This document shows positions 51,164-59,294 of a stretch of DNA of 64,000 nt, in pieces (within the stretch, counting starts at the first letter, position 1; each line of letters opens with the position of its first letter). This DNA is from Bryobacteraceae bacterium. Lineage in GTDB: Bacteria; Acidobacteriota; Terriglobia; Bryobacterales; Bryobacteraceae. A program made the translations under genes and the position numbers. A model generated the notes under the pieces. That model was given only the letters and a program-made list of their open reading frames with translations. It was not told where the DNA came from and searched no databases. The stretch lies in NCBI GenBank assembly GCA_041394945.1, contig JAWKHH010000004.1:434001-498000 (forward strand). The letters are read 5' to 3'.

Positions 51164-51187
51164 GCATCTTAAGGAGTGAATAGGATA

Positions 51188-51949
51188 ATGACCAAGTGGA
51201 TGATTCTGGCGGCCGTTGCCGTGATGGGATTGGGGTCGGCGCTTCAGGCGCAGAAGCAGCCGCAGCCGAAGTCGAAGAAGGAAGCCGAGGCGGTGATGGC
51301 GATGTTCAACGCGGCGGATCCGGACGCCCGGATCGCCGCCGCCGACGCCCTGGTGAAGAACTTCGCCGATACCGAGTTCAAGTCGACCGCGTTCATGATC
51401 GCCGCCATGTCGGCGCAGGAGAAGAACGACTTCGAAAAGATGGTGTTCTACGCCGAGCAGACGCTCTCGTCGGATCCGAAGAACTACCAGTGCATGCTGA
51501 TGCTCGCCTCCGGCTACGCCGCGCGCACCCGCGAACACGACCTCGACAAGGAAGACAAGCTGAAGCTGGCTGAGAAGTACGCTAACGGGGCGATGGAAGT
51601 GCTCCAGACGGCAACCAAGCCGCGGCCCGACATCGCCGATGAACAGTGGGAAGGCGCCAAGAAGGATTTCACGGCGCAGGCGCACGAGGCGCTCGGCCTG
51701 GCGGCGATGACCCGCAAGAACTACGACGTGGCGGTCAAGGAATTTCAGACCGCAATCGACGTGGGCGCCACCCCCGAACCGGTAACCAAGCTCCGCCTTG
51801 CGTCGGTGTACAACCAGACCCAGAAATACGATGAGGCCCTCGCGCTGTTGGACGGGATCCTCGCCGACGCCAACCTGAATCCCCAAGTCCGGCAGTTAGC
51901 TGGACAGGAGAAGCTCAAAGCCGCGACCGGAAAGGCTCAGAAGAAATAG
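51188..51949 (+). CDS. Exported TPR protein
   Basis: 253 residues. Signal peptide 1-22 (ending LQAQ). TPR repeats over about 60-235 (FEKMVFYAEQTLSSDP, YDVAVKEFQTAIDVG, YDEALALLDGILADA). ATG 51188 is preferred; GTG 51176 is possible. AAGGAG lies upstream. Scaffold role inferred only. Confidence 0.75.
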   Translation: MTKWMILAAVAVMGLGSALQAQKQPQPKSKKEAEAVMAMFNAADPDARIAAADALVKNFADTEFKSTAFMIAAMSAQEKNDFEKMVFYAEQTLSSDPKNYQCMLMLASGYAARTREHDLDKEDKLKLAEKYANGAMEVLQTATKPRPDIADEQWEGAKKDFTAQAHEALGLAAMTRKNYDVAVKEFQTAIDVGATPEPVTKLRLASVYNQTQKYDEALALLDGILADANLNPQVRQLAGQEKLKAATGKAQKK

Positions 51950-51972
51950 CCAAGTCGAAGCTGCCGGCGGTC

Positions 51973-52710
51973 ATGAACGCCTCGATCGACGCTCTGGAAG
52001 AGCGCCTTGGGCATCGGTTCAAGAACAAGGAACTTCTGACGCGCGCGTTGACTCACAAGTCTCGCGCGTTCGAGACAGGGCCCTTGCAACCGGACCGTCT
52101 CGCCGACAACGAGCAGTTCGAGTTCCTGGGCGACGCGATCCTCGGGTTCGTCGTCAGCGAATTGCTCGTGGTTCGGCATCCCGGTTTTCCGGAAGGGCGC
52201 CTTTCCAAGCTCAAGGCCTTCCTCGTCAGCTCGAATCATCTCCACGGCGTGGCCCGCCGGCTGGACCTTGGAGACTTTCTCTTTCTCGGACGCGGCGAGG
52301 AACTGAGCGGGGGACGATCCAAACGCGCGCTCCTCGCCAATGCCGTGGAGGCCCTCATCGCGGCGCTCTACGTGGATTCCGGTTTCGAAGCGGCCCGGCG
52401 GTTTGTGGTGGACCACGTGGTCGCCGATTTCAACGAGGAACGCGGCGAAGACGAGTCGCTCGTGGTGGACTACAAGAGCGCGCTCCAGGAAGCGGCCACG
52501 GCGATGGGGCTCAGCGCGCCGCGCTACGTCATCGCCAAGGAGAGCGGACCGGAGCACAAGAAGACGTTCACCGTGGAGGCCCGCATCGGGCAGGTTTACG
52601 CCGAGCGGGCCGAGGGAACGTCGAAGAAAGCCGCCGGACAGAGGGCGGCGCAGCTCGTGCTCGAGAAGCTGAACCGGGGGGATGGCGCCGGCGATACCGC
52701 CCGGTCCTGA
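51973..52710 (+). CDS. rnc: Ribonuclease III
   Basis: 245 residues. NEQFEFLGDAILGFVVSELL is the RNase III signature with its acids; ALLANAVEALIAALYVDSG has the second set, and a double-stranded-RNA-binding domain occupies about 155-225 (DYKSALQEAATAMG; GTSKKAAGQRAAQLVL). It processes rRNA precursors and other duplex RNA. The gene follows the TPR gene by 23 bases. Confidence 0.96.
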   Translation: MNASIDALEERLGHRFKNKELLTRALTHKSRAFETGPLQPDRLADNEQFEFLGDAILGFVVSELLVVRHPGFPEGRLSKLKAFLVSSNHLHGVARRLDLGDFLFLGRGEELSGGRSKRALLANAVEALIAALYVDSGFEAARRFVVDHVVADFNEERGEDESLVVDYKSALQEAATAMGLSAPRYVIAKESGPEHKKTFTVEARIGQVYAERAEGTSKKAAGQRAAQLVLEKLNRGDGAGDTARS

Positions 52711-52714
52711 GGCG

Positions 52715-53290
52715 TCACTTCCCGAACTCGTAGAAGATCCCGACTCCGAGCCGCACGTAGGTCTGGTCGCCGGCGAAGATCATCAGCTCCGGACGAAAAC
52801 CCCAATTGTCTTTGACGTAGTAGCGAAGCCCGCCGCCGAAATTGAAGTAGAGGTTCGTGGCGGAGGCGCTGCCCCTGATATCGACGCCGGCGCCGCTCGA
52901 ACGGTAACTTGCCGAGCTGCGCAGCACGCCGAGTCCGGCGGCGGCGTAGGGAACCGCTTTGCCGTGCGCCCCGAACTGATAGTGGATGCCGCCGTTGAGA
53001 TTGAGCGCGCGAGCGCTGGCGGTGCTGGTTACGCCGCCGAAGCTCGAATTGCCGCCGCCGCCGGGGATAAAGCTCAGTTCCCCGTAGGCCGCGATTCTTT
53101 CCGTGACGCCGGTGGCGGCCTGCACGCCGATCGTGCCGTGAGTGCCGATGCCGGAGACGATTCCGGCGACTGCGCCCGCCTCGGTTTGGCCCTTTTCAAG
53201 GCCGGCCGCGTTGCCAAGGGATCCGGTCCCAACGGACACGGCGGCGATGATCGCGGCGCGGACGGCGCCGCTATGGAAATGGTGTTTCAT
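52715..53290 (-). CDS. Small outer-membrane beta-barrel protein
   Basis: 191 residues from ATG 53290 with AGGAG upstream. Signal peptide 1-29; then eight or so amphipathic strands rich in Gly, Tyr and Phe (ERIAAYGELSFIP; YAAAGLGVLR; LYFNFGGGLRYYVK) and a terminal GIFYEFGK. OmpA/OmpX-like barrel expected. No periplasmic domain. Confidence 0.8.
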   Translation of the reverse strand: MKHHFHSGAVRAAIIAAVSVGTGSLGNAAGLEKGQTEAGAVAGIVSGIGTHGTIGVQAATGVTERIAAYGELSFIPGGGGNSSFGGVTSTASARALNLNGGIHYQFGAHGKAVPYAAAGLGVLRSSASYRSSGAGVDIRGSASATNLYFNFGGGLRYYVKDNWGFRPELMIFAGDQTYVRLGVGIFYEFGK

Positions 53291-53404
53291 GGATGCTCCT
53301 TTGAAGACCCGAGATGGTTTCCGAAGGACTCTGTCCTTCGCCCGGGTTAGCGGAGCCGGAGCCGGAAAGTGTTCAAGAAATCCAGTAAGCTTGAGAAACC
53401 CATT

Positions 53405-54322
53405 ATGACCGCCACCCGCCGGGCCTTTCTCGCCGCCACCGCCGCTGCGGCGCAAGCGCAATCGGGAGCGGTCCCGATTATCGATACCCACTTTCACCTC
53501 TACGATCCCCGCCGGCCGCAGGGCGTGCCCTACCCGAAGACCCCAAACCCCGCGCCGTTCCTGCCGCGCGATTTTCGCGAGAGCGCCGTTCCACTTGGCA
53601 TCGTGGGCGGGATCAAGGTGGAGGCGAGCCCGTGGGTGGAAGACAACCTATGGGTGCTGATGACGATCGAGGACGAGCCGATGATCGTCGGCATGGTGGG
53701 CAACCTCGATCCGCTGGACCCGCGATTCCCCGAGTATCTGGACCGTTATCACCGCAACCGCCTGTTCCTCGGGATCCGCTACGGCAACATTTGGGACGGC
53801 CACGATATCGTCGCCGCCGTGCATCGGCCGGAATTCATCGGGCACATGAAGACGTTCGCCCAAACGGGCCTGACGTTCGAGGTGGCCAATCCCCGGCTGG
53901 ACCTCGTGGAGGCGACGCTGCGTCTGGCCGGGAAGGTCCCGGAGCTTCGGATCGTCCTGGGGCATCTGCAGGCGCTTCCGGTCCCGGCGGACGCGGCGGT
54001 TCGCCGAGCCTACGTTTCGAACCTTGAACAACTGCGCGAGTACGACGTCTATGTGAAGGTCTCCGGGCTGCCGCGGACGCGGCCGGGCGAACAACCGCCC
54101 GCGGATGTTGCCGCCGCCAGGCCGATGCTGGATCTGTTTTGGGATACCTTCGGCGAGGATCGCATCGTCTACGCCGGCCGCAGCAAAGCCGCGCTCGACG
54201 TGCTTCGCGAGTACACGATGGCCAAGGGCCGCGGAGCGGCGGAGAAGTTTTTCTGGCAGAATTCGGTTCCGGCCTTCCGGTGGGTCCGGCGGGATGCGAA
54301 CCAGCCGGAGTCGACGGCCTGA
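53405..54322 (+). CDS. Exported amidohydrolase of the TIM-barrel (2-pyrone-dicarboxylate-lactonase-like) family
   Basis: 305 residues. Leader ATRRAFLAATAAAAQAQ is Tat-like. PIIDTHFHLYDPRRPQGVPY is the HxH metal site; LRIVLGHLQALPV, DVYVKVSGLP and EDRIVYAGRS give later strands, although the last Asp of the usual signature (GSDWP) reads AGRS. Members open lactone rings or decarboxylate. The changed metal ligand raises doubt about activity. Confidence 0.78.
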   Translation: MTATRRAFLAATAAAAQAQSGAVPIIDTHFHLYDPRRPQGVPYPKTPNPAPFLPRDFRESAVPLGIVGGIKVEASPWVEDNLWVLMTIEDEPMIVGMVGNLDPLDPRFPEYLDRYHRNRLFLGIRYGNIWDGHDIVAAVHRPEFIGHMKTFAQTGLTFEVANPRLDLVEATLRLAGKVPELRIVLGHLQALPVPADAAVRRAYVSNLEQLREYDVYVKVSGLPRTRPGEQPPADVAAARPMLDLFWDTFGEDRIVYAGRSKAALDVLREYTMAKGRGAAEKFFWQNSVPAFRWVRRDANQPESTA

Positions 54323-55246
54323 TCAGGCCTTGGCATTCGCGGATTTGCGCTGCTCGGCGCACTCCTTCAGATATCCGGTGAACGCCTCCAGCGCCTTGGA
54401 CAGGTAGCGCCGTTCGAGGCGAATGTAGCCGACGCGGCGGCTTGCCTTCGGCTCGATCTCGACGAGCTTGCAGCCGTTGCCGAGACCCCGGCCCATCTCC
54501 GGCAGAATGCTAACGCCGAATCCGGCGCGGATCAACTCGAAGATGGTGACAAACTGATCCACCTCGAACTGGCCTGAAAAGCGCGCACGGGCCTGATTGC
54601 ACACCGTGAGCGTTTCATCGCGGAGGCAGTGGCCGTCTTTCAGAATGAGTAGCCGCTCCTTGGCCGCGCGCCGCAACTGCACTTTCGGCGAATCGGCCAG
54701 AGGATGGCTCTCGGGGACTGCCAGGTAGAGCGGTTCGCGGAAGAGCTCCCGCATCACCAGGCCGGAGCCTTCCACCGGCAGACTGAGCACCGCGAGGTCC
54801 ATCGTTCCATCAAGGATCTGCTCTACGAGTTCGGCGGTGGTTCCTTCGCGAACGTGGAGATCGACATCCGGGTAGCGGTCGGTGAAGCCCTTGAGGAGCG
54901 GGGCCACGAAGTAGGGAAGGATGGTAGGGATGGCGCCCACACGGAGCGGACCGCTGACTCCTTTTCGGGCGCGTTCGAAGTGATCGGGCAGGGCGGCGGC
55001 GTCTTCAAGGAGAGCCTGGGCCTTCCCGAGAATCGCCTCGCCGAGCGGCGTGAGTTCGATTCTCCGGTTGAGCCGTTCGAACAGGGCGGCGCCCAAGCCC
55101 TGCTCCAGCCGGGCGATCTGCTCGGAGAGCGAGGGCTGCGCGATCCCGAGATCCTCGGCGGCTTTGGTGAAGCTGCCGGTGCGGGCGACCGCGCAGAAAT
55201 ATTCGAGCTGCCTGAGATCGAACCCGCGCACTCTCATTTGTGCCAT
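54323..55246 (-). CDS. oxyR: OxyR-type LysR regulator
   Basis: 307 residues. N-terminal helix-turn-helix (ARTGSFTKAAEDLGIAQPSL) and a substrate-binding-like domain. KDGHCLRDETLTVCNQ places Cys 207 and Cys 216 nine residues apart, as in the redox switch of E. coli OxyR (199/208). Peroxide would form the disulfide and turn on target genes. It is divergent from katG, its expected target. Confidence 0.92.
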   Translation of the reverse strand: MAQMRVRGFDLRQLEYFCAVARTGSFTKAAEDLGIAQPSLSEQIARLEQGLGAALFERLNRRIELTPLGEAILGKAQALLEDAAALPDHFERARKGVSGPLRVGAIPTILPYFVAPLLKGFTDRYPDVDLHVREGTTAELVEQILDGTMDLAVLSLPVEGSGLVMRELFREPLYLAVPESHPLADSPKVQLRRAAKERLLILKDGHCLRDETLTVCNQARARFSGQFEVDQFVTIFELIRAGFGVSILPEMGRGLGNGCKLVEIEPKASRRVGYIRLERRYLSKALEAFTGYLKECAEQRKSANAKA

Positions 55247-55290
55247 AGGAAAGTCCGATCACTAGTATAGCCTCAATCGTATTGACCTAT
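55245..55290. promoter_or_regulatory. Candidate OxyR operator between oxyR and katG
   Basis: ATAG at 55245 and 55267 are 22 bases apart, the period of the OxyR site, and 55267-55290 reads ATAG-N3-CAAT-N3-ATTG-N2-CTAT, a near-perfect palindrome with one extra base. It lies 27 bases before the katG ATG and touches the oxyR start, so one site could control both. Confidence 0.55.
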
Positions 55291-55317
55291 GTCACTCGGA
55301 AGCGTAGACTCGTGGGC

Positions 55318-57534
55318 ATGAAGACGCACACCAACTCGATACTCACTGCCCTGGTGGTTGCGGCCGCTCCGTTTGCGATGTCGATCACGGCGAGCGCTCA
55401 ACAACCGCAGTCGAACAAATTCTGGTGGCCGGAGAAGCTCGATCTTTCGCCGCTGCGCCAGAACGCGCCGGAATCGAACCCCTTGGGCCCAAATTTCAAC
55501 TATGCGAAGGCTTTCGCCACGCTCGATCTCAAGGTCGTCAAGCAAGATATCAACAAGGTCTTGACGACGTCGCAAGACTGGTGGCCGGCTGACTACGGCA
55601 ACTACGGACCCCTGTTCATCCGGATGGCCTGGCATAGCGCCGGCACCTACCGGACCCTCGACGGCCGCGGCGGCGCCGACGGCGGCCAGCAGCGCTTCGA
55701 TCCGCTCAACAGCTGGCCGGACAACGCCAACCTCGACAAGGCCCGCCGCCTCCTGTGGCCGGTGAAGCAGAAGTACGGCTGGAAGATCTCCTGGGGCGAC
55801 CTCATGGTGCTGGCCGGCAACGTCGCGCTCGAGAACATGGGCTTCAAGACGTTCGGTTTCGCGGGCGGCCGCGCCGATGACTGGGAGCCGGAACTCGTCT
55901 ACTGGGGCCCGGAGCAGAAGATGCTCGACGACAAGCGTTACAGCGGCAACCGGAACCTGCAGCGTCCTTTGGCGGCGGTGCAGATGGGCCTCATCTACGT
56001 GAACCCCGAGGGGCCGAACGGCAATCCCGATCCCATGGCCGCGGCCAAGGATATCCGCGACACCTTCGGCCGGATGGCGATGAACGACGAAGAGACCGTG
56101 GCGCTGATCGCCGGCGGCCACACGTTCGGGAAGGCGCACGGCGCGCACGGCCCGTCCAACTGCGTGGGTCCCGAGCCGGCCGCCGCCAGCATGGATAAGC
56201 AAGGCCTCGGCTGGATCAACACGTGCGGCAAGGGCAACGCCGGCGACACGGTCACCAGCGGTCTCGAAGGCGCATGGACGGCGACGCCGACGAAATGGTC
56301 CTCGCTGTATCTCGACAATCTCTTCAACTACGAATGGGTCCAGACGAAGAGCCCGGCCGGCGCCACGCAGTGGGTTCCCTCGGACAAGGCCGCGGCGAAT
56401 CTGGTGCCCGATGCGCACGATTCGTCCAAGCGCCACGCGCCGATGATGTTCACCACGGACCTGGCGCTGAAGGTGGATCCGAGCTACAAGGCGATCGCGA
56501 TGCGCTTCCGTGAACATCCGGAAGAATTCCGCCTCGCGTTCGCAAAGGCGTGGTTCAAGCTTACGCACCGCGACATGGGTCCGCGCGCCCGCTACGTCGG
56601 TTCGGAAGTTCCGCGGGAAGCGCAGGCCTGGCAGGATCCTCTTCCGACGGCGAACTACAAGGCCATCGATGCGAAGGACGTTGCCTCGCTGAAGGCGAAG
56701 ATCATGGCTTCCGGCCTGACGGTTCCCGAACTCGTGCGGACGGCGTGGGCCTCGGCAGCTTCCTTCCGGGGCACGGATATGCGCGGCGGCGCGAACGGCG
56801 CTCGGATTCGCCTGGCGCCGCAGAAGGACTGGGCGGTTAACGATCCATCGGAGCTGGGGAAGGCGCTGGCTCGCCTCACCGAAATCCAGAACGAGTTCAA
56901 CGCGAAATCCGGCGCGAAGAAGGTCTCGCTCGCGGACGTGATCGTCCTCGGGGGCAGCGCAGCCGTCGAGAAGGCAGCGAAAGACGCCGGCTACACCGTG
57001 CAGGTTCCGTTCTCGCCGGGCCGCGTGGACGCCACGCAGGAACAGACCGACGTTGCGTCCTTTGCCGTCCTCGAGCCCACGGCCGACGCGTTCCGCAACT
57101 ACTATGTCACGGGGCAGATGTTCTCGCCGACGGAGATGCTGGTGGAGCGGGCGGCGCGGCTGGAACTCACGATTCCGGAAATGACGGCGCTGCTGGGCGG
57201 CATGCGCGGCTTGAATGCGAATGCCGGCGGTTCGGCGCACGGCGTCCTCACGGACCACCCGGGTACGCTCACGAACGACTTTTTCGTGAACCTCCTCGAC
57301 ATGTCCACGCAGTGGAAGAAGGCCTCGCGGGAAGGCCTGTACGAGGGCGTCGACCGCAAGACCGGCAAGGTGAGGTGGACGGCCACGCCGGTGGACCTGA
57401 TCTTCGGGTCGAACTCGGAGCTGCGCAGCGTCACCGAGGTCTACGCCTCGGCTGACGGGAAGGAGAAGCTGGCGCAGGACTTCGCCAAGGCGTGGGCCAA
57501 GGTGATGAACCTCGACCGATTCGACCTGCGCTGA
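55318..57534 (+). CDS. katG: Catalase-peroxidase with a signal peptide (periplasmic)
   Basis: 738 residues. Signal peptide 1-28 (ALVVAAAPFAMSITASAQQ). RMAWHSAGTYR (102-112) has distal Arg, Trp and His; GLIYVNPEG holds the Tyr of the Met-Tyr-Trp adduct and AGGHTFGKAHG the proximal His. The second, non-heme-binding domain is complete. It removes hydrogen peroxide; most KatG lack an export signal, so this is the KatP-like periplasmic form. Confidence 0.95.
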   Translation: MKTHTNSILTALVVAAAPFAMSITASAQQPQSNKFWWPEKLDLSPLRQNAPESNPLGPNFNYAKAFATLDLKVVKQDINKVLTTSQDWWPADYGNYGPLFIRMAWHSAGTYRTLDGRGGADGGQQRFDPLNSWPDNANLDKARRLLWPVKQKYGWKISWGDLMVLAGNVALENMGFKTFGFAGGRADDWEPELVYWGPEQKMLDDKRYSGNRNLQRPLAAVQMGLIYVNPEGPNGNPDPMAAAKDIRDTFGRMAMNDEETVALIAGGHTFGKAHGAHGPSNCVGPEPAAASMDKQGLGWINTCGKGNAGDTVTSGLEGAWTATPTKWSSLYLDNLFNYEWVQTKSPAGATQWVPSDKAAANLVPDAHDSSKRHAPMMFTTDLALKVDPSYKAIAMRFREHPEEFRLAFAKAWFKLTHRDMGPRARYVGSEVPREAQAWQDPLPTANYKAIDAKDVASLKAKIMASGLTVPELVRTAWASAASFRGTDMRGGANGARIRLAPQKDWAVNDPSELGKALARLTEIQNEFNAKSGAKKVSLADVIVLGGSAAVEKAAKDAGYTVQVPFSPGRVDATQEQTDVASFAVLEPTADAFRNYYVTGQMFSPTEMLVERAARLELTIPEMTALLGGMRGLNANAGGSAHGVLTDHPGTLTNDFFVNLLDMSTQWKKASREGLYEGVDRKTGKVRWTATPVDLIFGSNSELRSVTEVYASADGKEKLAQDFAKAWAKVMNLDRFDLR

Positions 57535-57546
57535 CTTTGAGGGGGC

Positions 57547-58338
57547 CTACACGGGAGGCTTCAGCGGCTCTGCCGTCGAACCGCCCAAGCCCGCGTAGGC
57601 CTCCTTCACTTTCACAACCTTGTTTCCGTTGAACGTCACGAACGTGACCTTGCCGGGCGCCTCGCCGTAGATCCAGTCTTCCAACTCCACGCCTTCCTTC
57701 GTCTCGCGCATCTTGTGCCGGGGCTTGCCGAGCGCCATCAGGACCTGATCGCGATCCATGCCTTCGAGGGCGCGCTTCTCCTTGATCGCCGCCTGGATCG
57801 GCGGGGGCAGGGAATCGAGGTAGTTCTCCGTGGCCGAATGCTTGTCGAAATCGAGTAGCGGCTTGAGGAGTTTCTTGAATTCCTTTACTTCGAGCGGCGG
57901 CACCTCGCCGTCGAATTCAAGCGCCACGATGGTGCCGGCCGTCGGGTTGCTGCCCTGCGACACCGGCGATGTCCGCGAGCCCATGCCCACCTGGACACGC
58001 TCGTACCACTTGGGTCCCGTCCTGAAGCCGCCGTTGATCTCGAGCTCGATGTTGTCTTTGTGGATTGAGACGCGCGTGATCTGGACGAGATCGCCCACGC
58101 GCGCGGCCGGGCCGTTCTCGCGGCCTGCTTCGCTCCACTTGGCCTTATCCCACTGGCCGGTGCTCTTGTACGGCAGCGGCTTCTTGCTCCGGGGGATGGC
58201 GATCTTCACCGTGGCGTACTCGGCCGAAAGTCCGCGGATGATTTCGATGCGGTCCTCGTCGGTCAGTTTGCGGGCGGCGGTGAGGGGGGCGGCCAGTAGG
58301 GCGGCGGTCAGGGCGGCGGTTGCGATGCGATGGTTCAT
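57547..58338 (-). CDS. Exported protein with a SmpA/BamE-like motif
   Basis: 263 residues; signal peptide 1-21. LEGMDRDQVLMALGKP (about 200) resembles the G-M-x-x-x-x-V-x-x-x-L-G-x-P turn of the SmpA/OmlA fold, followed by LEDWIYGEAPGKVTFVTF. The N-terminal part (KLTDEDRIEIIRGLSAEYA) is unassigned. ATGA overlap with the upstream CPBP gene. Confidence 0.7.
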   Translation of the reverse strand: MNHRIATAALTAALLAAPLTAARKLTDEDRIEIIRGLSAEYATVKIAIPRSKKPLPYKSTGQWDKAKWSEAGRENGPAARVGDLVQITRVSIHKDNIELEINGGFRTGPKWYERVQVGMGSRTSPVSQGSNPTAGTIVALEFDGEVPPLEVKEFKKLLKPLLDFDKHSATENYLDSLPPPIQAAIKEKRALEGMDRDQVLMALGKPRHKMRETKEGVELEDWIYGEAPGKVTFVTFNGNKVVKVKEAYAGLGGSTAEPLKPPV

Positions 58339-59237
58339 ACGGCTTCCTCTCGCGGTTCGAGCAACGCCAGGTGCTGCCGGCGAATCGGCGCCTTGATCAG
58401 GAACGCCACCAGAGCACCCAGCACAATCGTGCAGAGCAGGCCGCCCTCTGGCCCGTAGTCGCCTCCGGACCACAGCGGACTCACGCTCCACTCGAGCTCA
58501 ACGCCAGTCACCCTCATTGTAAACCCGCTCAAATTGACGCCCATCAGCGGGAGCATCCAGTTCCAGCCGAAGTGAAGGCCGATGGCGAGCCAGAGGTCTC
58601 CGCTTCGCAGTACGGCCGCGCCCAGCAGGATGCCCCAGGCGAACGTATTGATCAGGCCGAGCCAGGAGACGTTCTGGTTGCCGGCGTGGGCGGCGGCGAA
58701 GATCACGCTCATGGGCAGCAGCGTCGCCGCCGGGCCGAACACCGGCACCAGCACCTGGAAGCCGTAGCCACGGAAAAGCATCTCCTCGCCGACGACGCCG
58801 AACAGGAGAACGAGCGTGACGAAGACGAAGGAGCCGATGCCGGCGGCGGAGTCCCCGGCGGCCTTCCAATGGGCGGCGCCGGTGGCGAGCGCCGGTCCGA
58901 GAACGAGCAGCACGGCGGCGGCTCCGGCGGCCGTTCCGTAGAGAAGATTGCTTGCCGAGGCCTGGTTCCAGTGGAGCCCGATGTCGGGCAGCCGGCCCCC
59001 TTCGTAGATGCGCAGGGCGAGCATGTTGGCGATAGCGGCGCCGCCGAAGGCGCTGAACACAGAAGCCACCAGCAAGCCTGTGAGAGGGTAGAGCGCCCAC
59101 GCAAGCAATTGGAGCGTGACAAAGCCGAGAGAGAGAAACACTGCCATTTTCAGTGCCGCGGTGCGCCGGGAGGGGGTCGAGGGGGGTAGGGGTTCCGGGG
59201 TCAAGGCCTTTCTTGATGCTAGCGCGAAGACTCTCAA
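58335..59237 (-). CDS. CPBP-family intramembrane metalloprotease-like protein
   Basis: 300 residues with about eight membrane helices. GEEMLFRGYGFQ, IFAAAHAGNQN and HFGWNW are the three conserved motifs of the CPBP/Abi group (Glu-Glu, His, His). Members cut prenylated peptides or bacteriocins. Start uncertain: TTG 59237 or ATG 59147 (the latter begins MAVFLSLGFVT). Coupled to the exported SmpA-like gene. Confidence 0.85.
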   Translation of the reverse strand: MRVFALASRKALTPEPLPPSTPSRRTAALKMAVFLSLGFVTLQLLAWALYPLTGLLVASVFSAFGGAAIANMLALRIYEGGRLPDIGLHWNQASASNLLYGTAAGAAAVLLVLGPALATGAAHWKAAGDSAAGIGSFVFVTLVLLFGVVGEEMLFRGYGFQVLVPVFGPAATLLPMSVIFAAAHAGNQNVSWLGLINTFAWGILLGAAVLRSGDLWLAIGLHFGWNWMLPLMGVNLSGFTMRVTGVELEWSVSPLWSGGDYGPEGGLLCTIVLGALVAFLIKAPIRRQHLALLEPREEAV

Positions 59238-59242
59238 GCTTG

Positions 59243-59265
59243 GGTGTCAGGTTTGGGTTGACACC
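59243..59265. repeat. Perfect 7-bp inverted repeat between divergent genes
   Basis: GGTGTCA and TGACACC flank a nine-base loop, 29 bases before the ATG of the next gene. A binding site for a dimeric regulator or a leader hairpin. Confidence 0.45.
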
Positions 59266-59294
59266 TTGATTGGAGCCAAGTAGGTTAGGGAGCG

